Assembly (NCBI RefSeq): GCF_030864005.1
Contig: NZ_CP132976.1
Coordinates: 5,952,001-6,016,000 of the forward strand
Length of the DNA stretch: 64,000 nt
DNA from: Achromobacter seleniivolatilans
Lineage (GTDB): Bacteria; Pseudomonadota; Gammaproteobacteria; Burkholderiales; Burkholderiaceae_B
Reading direction: 5' to 3'
Each line of letters starts with the position of its first letter. Position 1 is the first letter of the stretch. Shown one piece after another: positions 34,336 through 42,225 of the stretch. The translations under genes and the position numbers were made by a program. Under the pieces are notes generated by a model. That model had not been told where the DNA came from. It was given only the letters and a program-made list of their open reading frames with translations, and did no database searches.

Positions 34336-35811
34336 ATGTTCGATGTGGATGCCACGTCTATCAACCGCCTGAGCGCTGTCAACTGCGGCTGCCATAATCC
34401 GGCGGCCGCTCGTATCAATGCTTTGTATGCGGTACATGAAGCGGCGGCAGGCGGTCCCACGGGTTCCGCCGGAGGAACCGCAGCTGCCGCAGCCACCCCG
34501 CCCTCAGCCACGCCGCACGCCGCTGCAATTCAGCATCCGGGCGTAGCCCATGCGCCGCTGGCCTTTGTGAATGTGCGTATCTTCGATGGCGTGTCGGACG
34601 ATCTGCTAACCGGGATGCGCGTGGTTGTGGAGGGGCGGCAGATCAAGGCGGTGGAACCTCAATCGTTGCCGCTGCCGGAAGGCTGCCAACAGATCGATGG
34701 CAAGGGCGGGGTGCTGATGCCCGGGCTGATCGATGCGCACTGGCACTCGATTCTTGCCCGCCCCAGCATCCTGATGGCGATGACCGCAGACTTCAACTAT
34801 GTGCATACGATGGCCGTGGTAGAAGCAGGCGCCACGCTGATGCGCGGGTTCACTACGGTGCGGGACATGGGCGGTCCGGCCTTCGGCTTGAAGCGGGCTA
34901 TCGACGAAGGCCTGACCGCGGGGCCGCGCATCTATCCGTCTGGGGCCTTTCTGAGCCAGACATCCGGCCATGGCGATTTCAGGCTGCTATCCGATCTGCC
35001 CAGGTCGCCCGATGGCGGGCTGACCTACGTGGAGAAGATGGGCGTAACCGCTATCTGCGACGGGGCGGATCAAGTGCTGCTGCGCGCCCGCGAGCAACTG
35101 ATGCGCGGCGCGTCGCAACTGAAATACATGGCGGGCGGCGGTGTGATGTCCTCGTATGACGGGCTGGACGTTACCGAGGGATCGCTGCAAGAGCTGAAGG
35201 CGGCAGTGACCGCGGCCGAAAACTGGGGCACGTATGTGACGGTACACGCATACACGTCGCGCGCGGTTGGCATGGCGCTGGATGCTGGCGTGCGTTGCAT
35301 CGAACACGGCCAGCTCATCGACGAAGACACCGCCCGCCGCATTGCGGACATGGGCGTCTGGTGGAGTTTGCAGCCTTTTCTGGATGACGAGGACGCGGTA
35401 CCCACCCAATCGCCGTCGTCGCGCCAAAAGCAGTTGACCATGGTGGCGGGCACCGACCGCGCCTACGAGATGGCGCGCCGCCTGGGTATCAAGACGGCGT
35501 GGGGGACAGACACGCTGTTTGACGCGCGTCTTGCTACCCGCCAGGGCGCTCAGTTGGCGAAGATGAGCCGCTGGTACGGCGCTGCCGAAGTTTTGCGGAT
35601 GGCAACAAGCGTCAATGGCGAGCTGTGCGCCATGGCCGGCCCGCGCAATCCGTATCCGGGAAAACTTGGGGTTGTGCAAGCAGGCGCTATGGCTGACTTG
35701 CTGCTGGTGGATGGCAATCCGCTGGAAGACCTTCAATTGATTGCCCAGCCCGAACAAAGCCTGCGCGTAATCATGAAAGACGGAAAGATTTGCAAGCAGC
35801 TTCAGGGTTAA
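34336..35811 (+). CDS. metal-dependent amidohydrolase with unusual N-terminal extension
   Basis: 491 aa. Residues ~72-490 are an amidohydrolase of the imidazolonepropionase-like/Xaa-Pro dipeptidase class: HxH in LIDAHWHS (135, 137), candidate carbamyl-Lys in LKYMAGGGVMSS, His in VTVHAYT and CIEHGQLID, and Asp in AWGTDTLFD. All metal ligands are present. Such enzymes cleave cyclic amides or peptide-like bonds; the substrate is not predictable. Residues 1-35 (with NCGCHNPAAARINALYAVHE) plus an Ala/Gly/Pro-rich linker (36-70) are atypical, and there is no signal peptide. A GGGAG ribosome site eight bases upstream supports this start. Confidence 0.8.
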   Translation: MFDVDATSINRLSAVNCGCHNPAAARINALYAVHEAAAGGPTGSAGGTAAAAATPPSATPHAAAIQHPGVAHAPLAFVNVRIFDGVSDDLLTGMRVVVEGRQIKAVEPQSLPLPEGCQQIDGKGGVLMPGLIDAHWHSILARPSILMAMTADFNYVHTMAVVEAGATLMRGFTTVRDMGGPAFGLKRAIDEGLTAGPRIYPSGAFLSQTSGHGDFRLLSDLPRSPDGGLTYVEKMGVTAICDGADQVLLRAREQLMRGASQLKYMAGGGVMSSYDGLDVTEGSLQELKAAVTAAENWGTYVTVHAYTSRAVGMALDAGVRCIEHGQLIDEDTARRIADMGVWWSLQPFLDDEDAVPTQSPSSRQKQLTMVAGTDRAYEMARRLGIKTAWGTDTLFDARLATRQGAQLAKMSRWYGAAEVLRMATSVNGELCAMAGPRNPYPGKLGVVQAGAMADLLLVDGNPLEDLQLIAQPEQSLRVIMKDGKICKQLQG

Positions 35812-35853
35812 GTAAAGGGCAGAAAACAGGGGAAAGTCCGCCTTTTCGTAACT

Positions 35854-35871
35854 TTCGTACTAGTCCCATTG
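35854..35871 (+). promoter_or_regulatory. shared 18-bp promoter element, site 2
   Basis: TTCGTACTAGTCCCATTG, 100 bases ahead of the regulator at 35971. Its last bases could start a -35 box (TTGGTA); the -10 is not obvious. Confidence 0.55.
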
Positions 35872-35970
35872 GTATGAGGGCAGTGAGGGACAAGTACGAG
35901 ATATGACTGGGGGGGGCGATACTACATTGGCAGCATTCCCATCAGACAAAGCCGAGAGGCTGGATGCGCC

Positions 35971-36660
35971 ATGCAAATTTCCCTCATCATTGCCGATGAT
36001 CATCCCGCCTTGATCACCGGCGTCAAGCACGAACTGGCGGACTTTCACACCATTTCCATCGTTGGTACGGCCAGTAATTCAACCGAAACGTTCGAATTGC
36101 TGGCCAAGTCGCATTGCGACGTGCTGGTCACCGACTATGTAATGCCCGGAGGCGAATTCGGTGACGGCATGACCATGCTGTCATTTCTGCGCCGCCGCTA
36201 CCCCGATCTGAAGATCATCGTCTTCACGACGATCGACAACCGCGCCATGGTGGCCGAGATGGTCAAAATCGGCGCGCACGCGGTGTTGAGCAAGGTGGAT
36301 GTGATTGGCCACCTGATATCCGCCATTCATGCGGTCTATGCCGGTGCAACGTATTTCTCGCCAAAGTTCCGCTCGCCATCGGCAGTGGGGCGCGTGGCGC
36401 AGGTCGACCCCTCGCAAAAGCTTACGCGCCGCGAGACGGAGGTGGTTCGCCTGTATGTGTCGGGCGTCTCTATTAACGAGATCGCAAGCCAGTTCAATCG
36501 CAGCAAACAAACCATCAGTTCGCAGAAAACCAGCGCCATGCGCAAGCTGCGCATCGAAAGAGATGTCGAGCTCTTTCGCTTTGCGTACGAAACCGGGTTG
36601 CTGACGGAAGGTGGCGCGCCCGGCGAGCTGGACAGCATGGGCGGCCTGGCCGCGGAATAG
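35971..36660 (+). CDS. RcsB-like REC-LuxR response regulator 2
   Basis: 229-aa regulator with a complete receiver pocket: Asp9-Asp10 in IIADDHP, phosphoacceptor Asp55 in VTDYVMPGGEFGDG, switch Lys in VLSKVD. The HTH (LTRRETEVVRLYVSGVSINE ... NRSKQTISSQKTSAMRKL) is of RcsB type. It is the most canonical of the five and a good candidate partner for the hybrid kinases at 39406 and 42226. It is close to the regulator at 38482, with which it brackets the EAL and DoxX genes. Confidence 0.9.
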   Translation: MQISLIIADDHPALITGVKHELADFHTISIVGTASNSTETFELLAKSHCDVLVTDYVMPGGEFGDGMTMLSFLRRRYPDLKIIVFTTIDNRAMVAEMVKIGAHAVLSKVDVIGHLISAIHAVYAGATYFSPKFRSPSAVGRVAQVDPSQKLTRRETEVVRLYVSGVSINEIASQFNRSKQTISSQKTSAMRKLRIERDVELFRFAYETGLLTEGGAPGELDSMGGLAAE

Positions 36661-36678
36661 GCTTGACGCGCAGGCGTT

Positions 36679-36696
36679 TTGGTACTGGTCCGATTG
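36679..36696 (+). promoter_or_regulatory. shared 18-bp promoter element, site 3
   Basis: TTGGTACTGGTCCGATTG. TTGTTT (36694-36699), 17 bases, then CATACT (36717-36722) makes a credible promoter directly ahead of the EAL gene, with the element touching the -35. Confidence 0.65.
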
Positions 36697-36731
36697 TTTA
36701 GCCAGGGGCGTCGAATCATACTGAATCCACT

Positions 36732-38009
36732 ATGCGAGTCGTCAATATGGTTCATCAAATCCCCCCTAATTTTTCCCGCCACGCGAGCGGTTTGACCGCG
36801 CTGACATTTGGCCCCACCCCGCATTGCGCTAGCGCGTTGAATGCGCTGCTGGATGGCGGTATGTTGCGCACGCTGCGCAATGCCAACGGGCTCGAAGCCT
36901 TGATCTTGGCGCTGTGCGAGCAGGAAGCCGATCTAGTCGTATGCGAAGTTCCGGCCAGCGCCTCTGAAGGGCTGCTGGTGCCTGCGCGACTGCAAAAAGA
37001 AGTGAATGCCGGACGTCTGTCGCATATGCCGGCAGTGTTGTGGATCAGCGATCTGCCGTCATGTGTGCTGGACGCTTATGCCAGCGGTTTGCGAGCGGCT
37101 GGCGCGGTGATCGACATTGTGCGTAGCGCGGCTTTCATTCCGGCGTCGTTGAGCCGCATTTCCCAGTGGCGCGAACCGGCCAAGCAAGATGCGCTGACGC
37201 CCCGTTTCAGTGACGAAGACCTGATTCTGGCGCTAGCCGGCAAGGATGGCATTCGCGTCGTGTTGCAGCCGCAAGTGGACCTCGGCACAGGCAAGATCCT
37301 GGGCGCCGAAGCGCTCACGCGCTGGCGGCATCCGAAGGTAGGCGACGTGCCGCCTTCCGAATTCGTGCAGGCGATCAGCCGCTTGTCCATGGACCCGATG
37401 CTGTTCCACTTCGTGACGGAACGCGTGCTTGATGTGCAAGCGGTATTGGCTGCCCAAGGCGTCTCTTTGCGCATATCGGTCAACGCATCGGTGTCCACGT
37501 TGTCCATTCCTGGCGTCGCGCTCAGTCTGGAAGAGCGCACGTTGCGCCGCGGCATTTCGCCCAACCTGATCACGGTCGAGATTACCGAAGACGAAACGAT
37601 CAAGGAAAAGACCGCGCTGGAACAAGGTCTGAAGCGCCTGCGCGCAGCAGGGTTTGGCGTCAGCATGGACGACTTCGGCACCGGCGCCTCCACGCTGGAG
37701 CGTTTGACCCGGTTACCGTTCAGCGAACTCAAGATTGACCAGTCGTTCGTGAAACGGCTGCAAAGCGACCCAGCCTCACATGCCGTGGTTACCGCTGCGA
37801 TGGGGTTGGGACGCGCGCTGGGTCTGGCGGTGGTGGCCGAAGGGGTCGAGACTGAAGAGCAGGCGCGCCAGTTGCACACGCTGGGCTGCCGCATCGGTCA
37901 GGGGTTTGGTTTGGGACGGCCGATGGAGGTGGGCGCTTTCATCGGGAAAGTCTTGCCAGCAACTTTGGACAGCTGCCCGCCGCTCTGGTGCGAAAAGGTT
38001 GTTGCGTGA
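36732..38009 (+). CDS. EAL-domain c-di-GMP phosphodiesterase
   Basis: 425 aa. Residues ~165-410 form an EAL domain with EALTRW (EAL at 193-195), SVNASV, VEITEDE, MDDFGTGAS, LKIDQSFV, AEGVETEEQ and GFGLGRPM, so the metal and general-base residues are in place and hydrolysis of c-di-GMP to pGpG is expected. Residues 1-150 resemble a degenerate receiver fold without a clear phospho-Asp. The predicted promoter would start RNA at about 36729, so the transcript is nearly leaderless or the true start is ATG 36747. The gene follows the regulator at 35971 and is four bases from the next gene. Confidence 0.9.
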   Translation: MRVVNMVHQIPPNFSRHASGLTALTFGPTPHCASALNALLDGGMLRTLRNANGLEALILALCEQEADLVVCEVPASASEGLLVPARLQKEVNAGRLSHMPAVLWISDLPSCVLDAYASGLRAAGAVIDIVRSAAFIPASLSRISQWREPAKQDALTPRFSDEDLILALAGKDGIRVVLQPQVDLGTGKILGAEALTRWRHPKVGDVPPSEFVQAISRLSMDPMLFHFVTERVLDVQAVLAAQGVSLRISVNASVSTLSIPGVALSLEERTLRRGISPNLITVEITEDETIKEKTALEQGLKRLRAAGFGVSMDDFGTGASTLERLTRLPFSELKIDQSFVKRLQSDPASHAVVTAAMGLGRALGLAVVAEGVETEEQARQLHTLGCRIGQGFGLGRPMEVGAFIGKVLPATLDSCPPLWCEKVVA

Positions 38010-38012
38010 CTT

Positions 38013-38441
38013 ATGCAAGGCGTCGCCGCTGTCTGGCGCATGGGGATCTTTTCCCTTTGCGTGTTCTGTTTACGCATCTATATCGCCGCTGAGTTTTTGC
38101 AACGTGGCGTGGCCAAAGCTGCCGATTGGCACGCAGCGGTTGTGCAATTCACCCTGGATTTCTCGTTGCCGCTGATGTCGCCGGTGTGGTCCGCCGGGAC
38201 GTTCGTGGTGGCAGATTTCGTCTTTTCAATGCTGTTGGTTCTGGGCGCATTCATGAGCAGCGCATGTGCGGGCTTGTTGATGCTGAACCTGGCGGCACTG
38301 ATCTTTCAATCCTCGATCTGGGATTTGTCGCGGCCGGACCCGCTGCTGTTCCGGCTGTATTCGTCGGCGTGCCTGCTTTTCTTGATCGCGTGGGGCCCGG
38401 GGGCATTGTCTTTTGACGCCTTACGCCGCGCGGAAAGATAG
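38013..38441 (+). CDS. DoxX-family membrane protein
   Basis: 142-aa protein with four hydrophobic helices (FSLCVFCLRIYIAAEFLQRG; VVADFVFSMLLVLGAFM; CAGLLMLNLAALIF; ACLLFLIAWGPGAL). The FLQRGVAKAADW segment after helix 1 is typical of DoxX-like proteins. The function in bacteria is vague (redox or respiratory links proposed). It starts three bases after the EAL stop, so they are one operon. Confidence 0.7.
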   Translation: MQGVAAVWRMGIFSLCVFCLRIYIAAEFLQRGVAKAADWHAAVVQFTLDFSLPLMSPVWSAGTFVVADFVFSMLLVLGAFMSSACAGLLMLNLAALIFQSSIWDLSRPDPLLFRLYSSACLLFLIAWGPGALSFDALRRAER

Positions 38442-38481
38442 CGGATCTTTTGACTGCAATCCGAGTCAAGAAAAGGGGGAG

Positions 38482-39150
38482 TCAGGAGTTTTGCGGCTCG
38501 CCTTCGCCGGCTTCCGACACCACCACAATGCCGGTTTCAAATGCAAAGCGGAACAGATCTGCGTCGCGCTCTATCCCCAGCTTACGCATGGCGCTGCTCT
38601 TCTGAGAACTGATGGTTTGTTTGGACCGGTTCAGGTGCGAAGCGATTTCGTTGACCGACATGCCCGTCACATACAGCCGGACGACTTCGAGTTCACGCTT
38701 TGTCAGGTCCGGCCCGGCACGCATCGTCGTAGACGTGGGCGCGCCTATTCCCTGTTCGGAAGGAAAGTAGCGCGCTCCCGCGTATACGGCATGGATCGCC
38801 GAGATGAGCTGGCTGGTTTCGCGCGCTTTGCCAAGTACGGAATGCACGCCCAATTTAGACAACTCTTGCACGATGGCAGGGTTGTCCAACGTCGTGAACA
38901 CCACGATTTTCAGTTCAGGGAAATTGCGCCGCAGATAGGAAATGAATGTGATGCCGTCGCCAAAGGTGCCGCCCGGCATGGCGTAGTCAGTCACCAGGAC
39001 ATCGCAGGGCACGCTGTTCAACAGATGGACGAGCTGGCCGGAGTCGCGCGCCACGCCTTGAATGGCGATCGACGGCACAGAATCCAGTTCGTGCTTGATG
39101 CCGGACAGCAGGGCGGGATGATCGTCGGCTAACAGGAGATGAATCTTCAT
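38482..39150 (-). CDS. RcsB-like REC-LuxR response regulator 3
   Basis: 222-aa regulator from ATG 39150 (an upstream TTG-type start at 39204 would add a non-homologous hydrophobic tail). Receiver pocket Asp9-Asp10 (LLADDHP), Asp55 in VTDYAMPGGTFGDG, and Lys in VLGKARE. HTH: LTKRELEVVRLYVTGMSVNE ... NRSKQTISSQKSSAMRKL. It is divergent from the first hybrid kinase gene; the 256-base space between them carries two minus-oriented copies of the shared element. Confidence 0.9.
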   Translation of the reverse strand: MKIHLLLADDHPALLSGIKHELDSVPSIAIQGVARDSGQLVHLLNSVPCDVLVTDYAMPGGTFGDGITFISYLRRNFPELKIVVFTTLDNPAIVQELSKLGVHSVLGKARETSQLISAIHAVYAGARYFPSEQGIGAPTSTTMRAGPDLTKRELEVVRLYVTGMSVNEIASHLNRSKQTISSQKSSAMRKLGIERDADLFRFAFETGIVVVSEAGEGEPQNS

Positions 39151-39266
39151 GGCGCGGCGTGGTGATCTGACAAGGGCTGCAAAGGCAAGCAGTAACGAAA
39201 TCAAATGTAGCGTAATCCGGTAGCGCCGGGCTGATTATTTCAGCGCGCGTGTGTCACGGCTTGCAG

Positions 39267-39284
39267 CTGGGTCCGGTACGAACC
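39267..39284 (-). promoter_or_regulatory. shared promoter element, site 4 (minus)
   Basis: Read on the minus strand: TTCGTACCGGACCCAGCT, very like site 6 at the autotransporter (TTCGTACCGGTCCAATAC). It points at the regulator at 38482-39150. Confidence 0.5.
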
Positions 39285-39333
39285 TGACTATTTTTCATCT
39301 AGGACGGGTACGGAATTTACGCGGTATGGCGCG

Positions 39334-39351
39334 GTAATCGGACCCGGTGTC
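39334..39351 (-). promoter_or_regulatory. shared promoter element, site 5 (minus)
   Basis: Read on the minus strand: GACACCGGGTCCGATTAC, with the GGTCCGATT core intact. It lies in the divergent region between regulator 3 and hybrid kinase 1 and could serve either. Confidence 0.5.
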
Positions 39352-39405
39352 ACATAATCTTCGACTTTACATAGGACGGGACCGAGAGGGGCCCGGGCAG
39401 CGAGC

Positions 39406-42156
39406 GTGTCGCCGGACAGCAATCTTAATACCCTGTTGAATCTTCGCCGCTATCAACGACGTTTGTTGTTCGGTGGTGGCTTGGTAAGCACATTGATCGC
39501 TTTGCTGATTCTCGCCATGGGCGTGCGCATGGCGATCAATACGCACGTCGACGCGCAGCGCCGCGCGTTTGTGCTGGGCCACGGCCTGGTCACGGAACAC
39601 GGATACCGCGCGCTGGTCGACCCGGTCAAGATCACGGGCATGCGGGGAATGGCGTTGATCGTCAACCCCGATGGCAATGTGGTCGACTGGGTGGGCGAAT
39701 GCTGCGACGGCGGGCATCCGCCATTGCGCGAAACGTTGCAGCGCGTGGCATCAGTCGGCGACGAGCAGCCGCAGGACTGGCATGAACAAGGCCTGTTCAT
39801 CGTGTCCCAAGGCCTGGGCGATGAGAACGTGATGGTATTCGCATACGCCGGCAGCAATATTGCGGCGGCGGCCAGCGAGGATGTCTTGGTTGACTTCATG
39901 TTGACGATACCGACGCTCGGGATGATGTGGCTGCTGCTCATTTCGCTCAAGTTGCGAGTGTTCCGTCCGCTGCTGGAATGGTCTCGGCGCGTATATGAAG
40001 GCGAAAAACTCAGCCGCACCCTGATCGACACTGCGCCCGTGGGGCTTGGCCTGATCTCGTTGGATACGGGCAAGGCGCTGTTGCGCAGTCCGGCCATGGC
40101 GCAGATCGCTGCGCGCATCACATCCGGCGAGGATGCGCTGCCCGAGGCGTGCATTCAACTGTATAAGGCGTACGTTGCGCGCGGCGATGTGAGCTGGCGC
40201 CAAGGCTCATTTAACGATGACCTTCGATTCGACACCCTGAACCGGATCGGTCTGGACCTGTCGGTCAGCATGGTACGCGCGCGTTATCAGGGAAAGAACG
40301 TGCTGGTAACCGCGTTCACGGACGTCACGGCCCAGAGCCGTGTCGAACAGCAGTTGCGCAAGGCGCGGCAGGCATCGGATCGGGCCAATGCCGCGAAGTC
40401 GGCCTTTCTGGCCGCGATGAGCCATGAGATCCGCACCCCGTTGAACGCCATTCTGGGCAATCTGGAGCTGTTGTCGCATTCGCGCCTGGATGCCGCACAG
40501 CGTGACCGGCTGCGCACGATCAGCACTTCGTCCAACGGCCTGTTGGCGATCGTCAGCGACGTGCTGGATTTCTCGAAGATCGAGGCCGGTGAATTGCGGC
40601 TTGAGTCTATCGAGTTCGACGTCCTGGATGTGGCCTCGCAGGCATTGCGGATGTTCACGGCCACCGCGCGCGCCAAGGGCCTGACTTTGGCCGGCCAGCT
40701 GGGCGAGGTCGTGGCGCTTCCCATGTTGGGTGATCCGACGCGGTTGGGGCAGGTCATCAACAATCTGTTGTCCAACGCGGTCAAGTTCACCGAACAGGGG
40801 AGCGTGGCGCTGGCATTGTCCGTTGATGAGGAGCAGGGGTCGCTTGTTATTGAGGTCGACGACACGGGCATCGGCATGTCGCAAGAGCAATTAGCCAGGT
40901 TGTTCCGCGCCTTCAGCCAGGCAGACCCGACGATCAACCGGCGCTTTGGCGGCACGGGCTTGGGGCTGGCGCTGTGTTCGCGCTTGGCTCAGGCGATGGG
41001 TGGCACCTTGTTGGTGCAGAGCGAACCGGGACGGGGCAGCCGCTTTACGCTGCGTCTGCCGCTGGGCAACTGCGGGCAGGCCAGGCAGATGCCGCGCTTT
41101 GATGGCGAACGGGTGGCGTTGCTGGCCGGATCGGCGTCATGGCGGGCCTATGTCGGGCGCAGCCTTCAGGCATGGGGCCTGAACGTGCAGTCTTATGCGC
41201 ATCCGGCGGCGCTGAAACCGGACTTGCTGGGCGAGTTTTCGGCGGTGGTGCTGTGGGGCGATCGGCAGGGGTGGGGGGTCGAGGACGAAAATCGTCTGGT
41301 TGAAGAGGCGCCTTGGGTGATAGATTGCGGGGAAGATGGGCCGGCAGACCCGGTGTTGATGGGCCGGCTGTTGAGCGTGTCGATGATCGGTCTGAAGGGG
41401 TTGGCAAGCGGCTTGGACCATGTTCTTCGTGGTACGCCATTGAGCGCGCCGGAGTTGTGCCGGCCGATATTGGCGCGGCGTCTTAGTGTCTTGATCGCCG
41501 AAGACAATCCCGTGAATCAGCGATTGTTCGAAGAACAGTTGCGCATGTTGGGTTGCGATCCCGTGTCGGTGGATAACGGGGTGCAGGCGCTGGAATGCCT
41601 GGAACGGTCGAGGTTTGATGTATTGCTGACTGACCTTGCGATGCCGGAAATGGACGGATATGCGCTGGCGGAGTCCGCGCGCGAACGCTGGCCATCCATG
41701 CCGGTTGTGGCTGCCAGCGCGCACATGACGCCGCAGGAGCGGGCGTTATGCGAGCAGGCAGGCATTGCCCTGGTGCTGGGCAAACCCTTGTCGCTGGGCG
41801 ATCTTGCGCAAGCGCTGTCGACGGTAACGGCTGTGCGGATCAGAAGCCTGGAAGGGGATAAGGGAGGCGGTTTGCTGGGCGGCCGCGCGATGAGCGAGGA
41901 CCTGAAGCGCACTTACCGCCTAGCCTGCGAATCCGCGCTGGCCGAAATCGGCCGTGGCAGAGTGGCGGGAGACATCCCGCAGCTCTTGGCCGAGCTGCAT
42001 AAGCTGCGCGGCATGCTGGATGTTTTTGGCGAGTACGTCCTGAGCCGGCTGGCGGCAGACGCTGAGACGAGTCTGAAGTCGGGCCGCGGGCTGGACGATG
42101 TGGAGGGCTTGCTGGATGCACTAGAGGCAGGCCTGAAACGCGCCTCTTCCCCATAA
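39406..42156 (+). CDS. RcsC-like hybrid sensor histidine kinase 1 (HisKA-HATPase-REC-HPt)
   Basis: 916 aa. Transmembrane helices at ~22-42 and ~163-183 enclose a ~120-residue periplasmic sensor with two adjacent Cys (GECCDGG). A PAS-like region follows (TAPVGLGLISLDTGKALL), then HisKA with His340 (AAMSHEIRTPLNAILGN), HATPase (NNLLSNAVKFTE; DTGIGMSQEQL; GTGLGLALC), a RcsC-linker-like domain, a receiver with Asp743 (LLTDLAMPEMDGYAL) and an HPt with His865 (ELHKLRGMLDVFGE). A built-in HPt means it can complete a phosphorelay to a separate regulator without an RcsD-like protein. GTG 39406 is the first start in frame near GAGAGG. Confidence 0.9.
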   Translation: MSPDSNLNTLLNLRRYQRRLLFGGGLVSTLIALLILAMGVRMAINTHVDAQRRAFVLGHGLVTEHGYRALVDPVKITGMRGMALIVNPDGNVVDWVGECCDGGHPPLRETLQRVASVGDEQPQDWHEQGLFIVSQGLGDENVMVFAYAGSNIAAAASEDVLVDFMLTIPTLGMMWLLLISLKLRVFRPLLEWSRRVYEGEKLSRTLIDTAPVGLGLISLDTGKALLRSPAMAQIAARITSGEDALPEACIQLYKAYVARGDVSWRQGSFNDDLRFDTLNRIGLDLSVSMVRARYQGKNVLVTAFTDVTAQSRVEQQLRKARQASDRANAAKSAFLAAMSHEIRTPLNAILGNLELLSHSRLDAAQRDRLRTISTSSNGLLAIVSDVLDFSKIEAGELRLESIEFDVLDVASQALRMFTATARAKGLTLAGQLGEVVALPMLGDPTRLGQVINNLLSNAVKFTEQGSVALALSVDEEQGSLVIEVDDTGIGMSQEQLARLFRAFSQADPTINRRFGGTGLGLALCSRLAQAMGGTLLVQSEPGRGSRFTLRLPLGNCGQARQMPRFDGERVALLAGSASWRAYVGRSLQAWGLNVQSYAHPAALKPDLLGEFSAVVLWGDRQGWGVEDENRLVEEAPWVIDCGEDGPADPVLMGRLLSVSMIGLKGLASGLDHVLRGTPLSAPELCRPILARRLSVLIAEDNPVNQRLFEEQLRMLGCDPVSVDNGVQALECLERSRFDVLLTDLAMPEMDGYALAESARERWPSMPVVAASAHMTPQERALCEQAGIALVLGKPLSLGDLAQALSTVTAVRIRSLEGDKGGGLLGGRAMSEDLKRTYRLACESALAEIGRGRVAGDIPQLLAELHKLRGMLDVFGEYVLSRLAADAETSLKSGRGLDDVEGLLDALEAGLKRASSP

Positions 42157-42225
42157 GGGCGGCGTCAAGTCATAATCGGCGTGTACGCGCCTCATGGCAA
42201 CTGCGCCCTTTTGGCACCTGGACTC

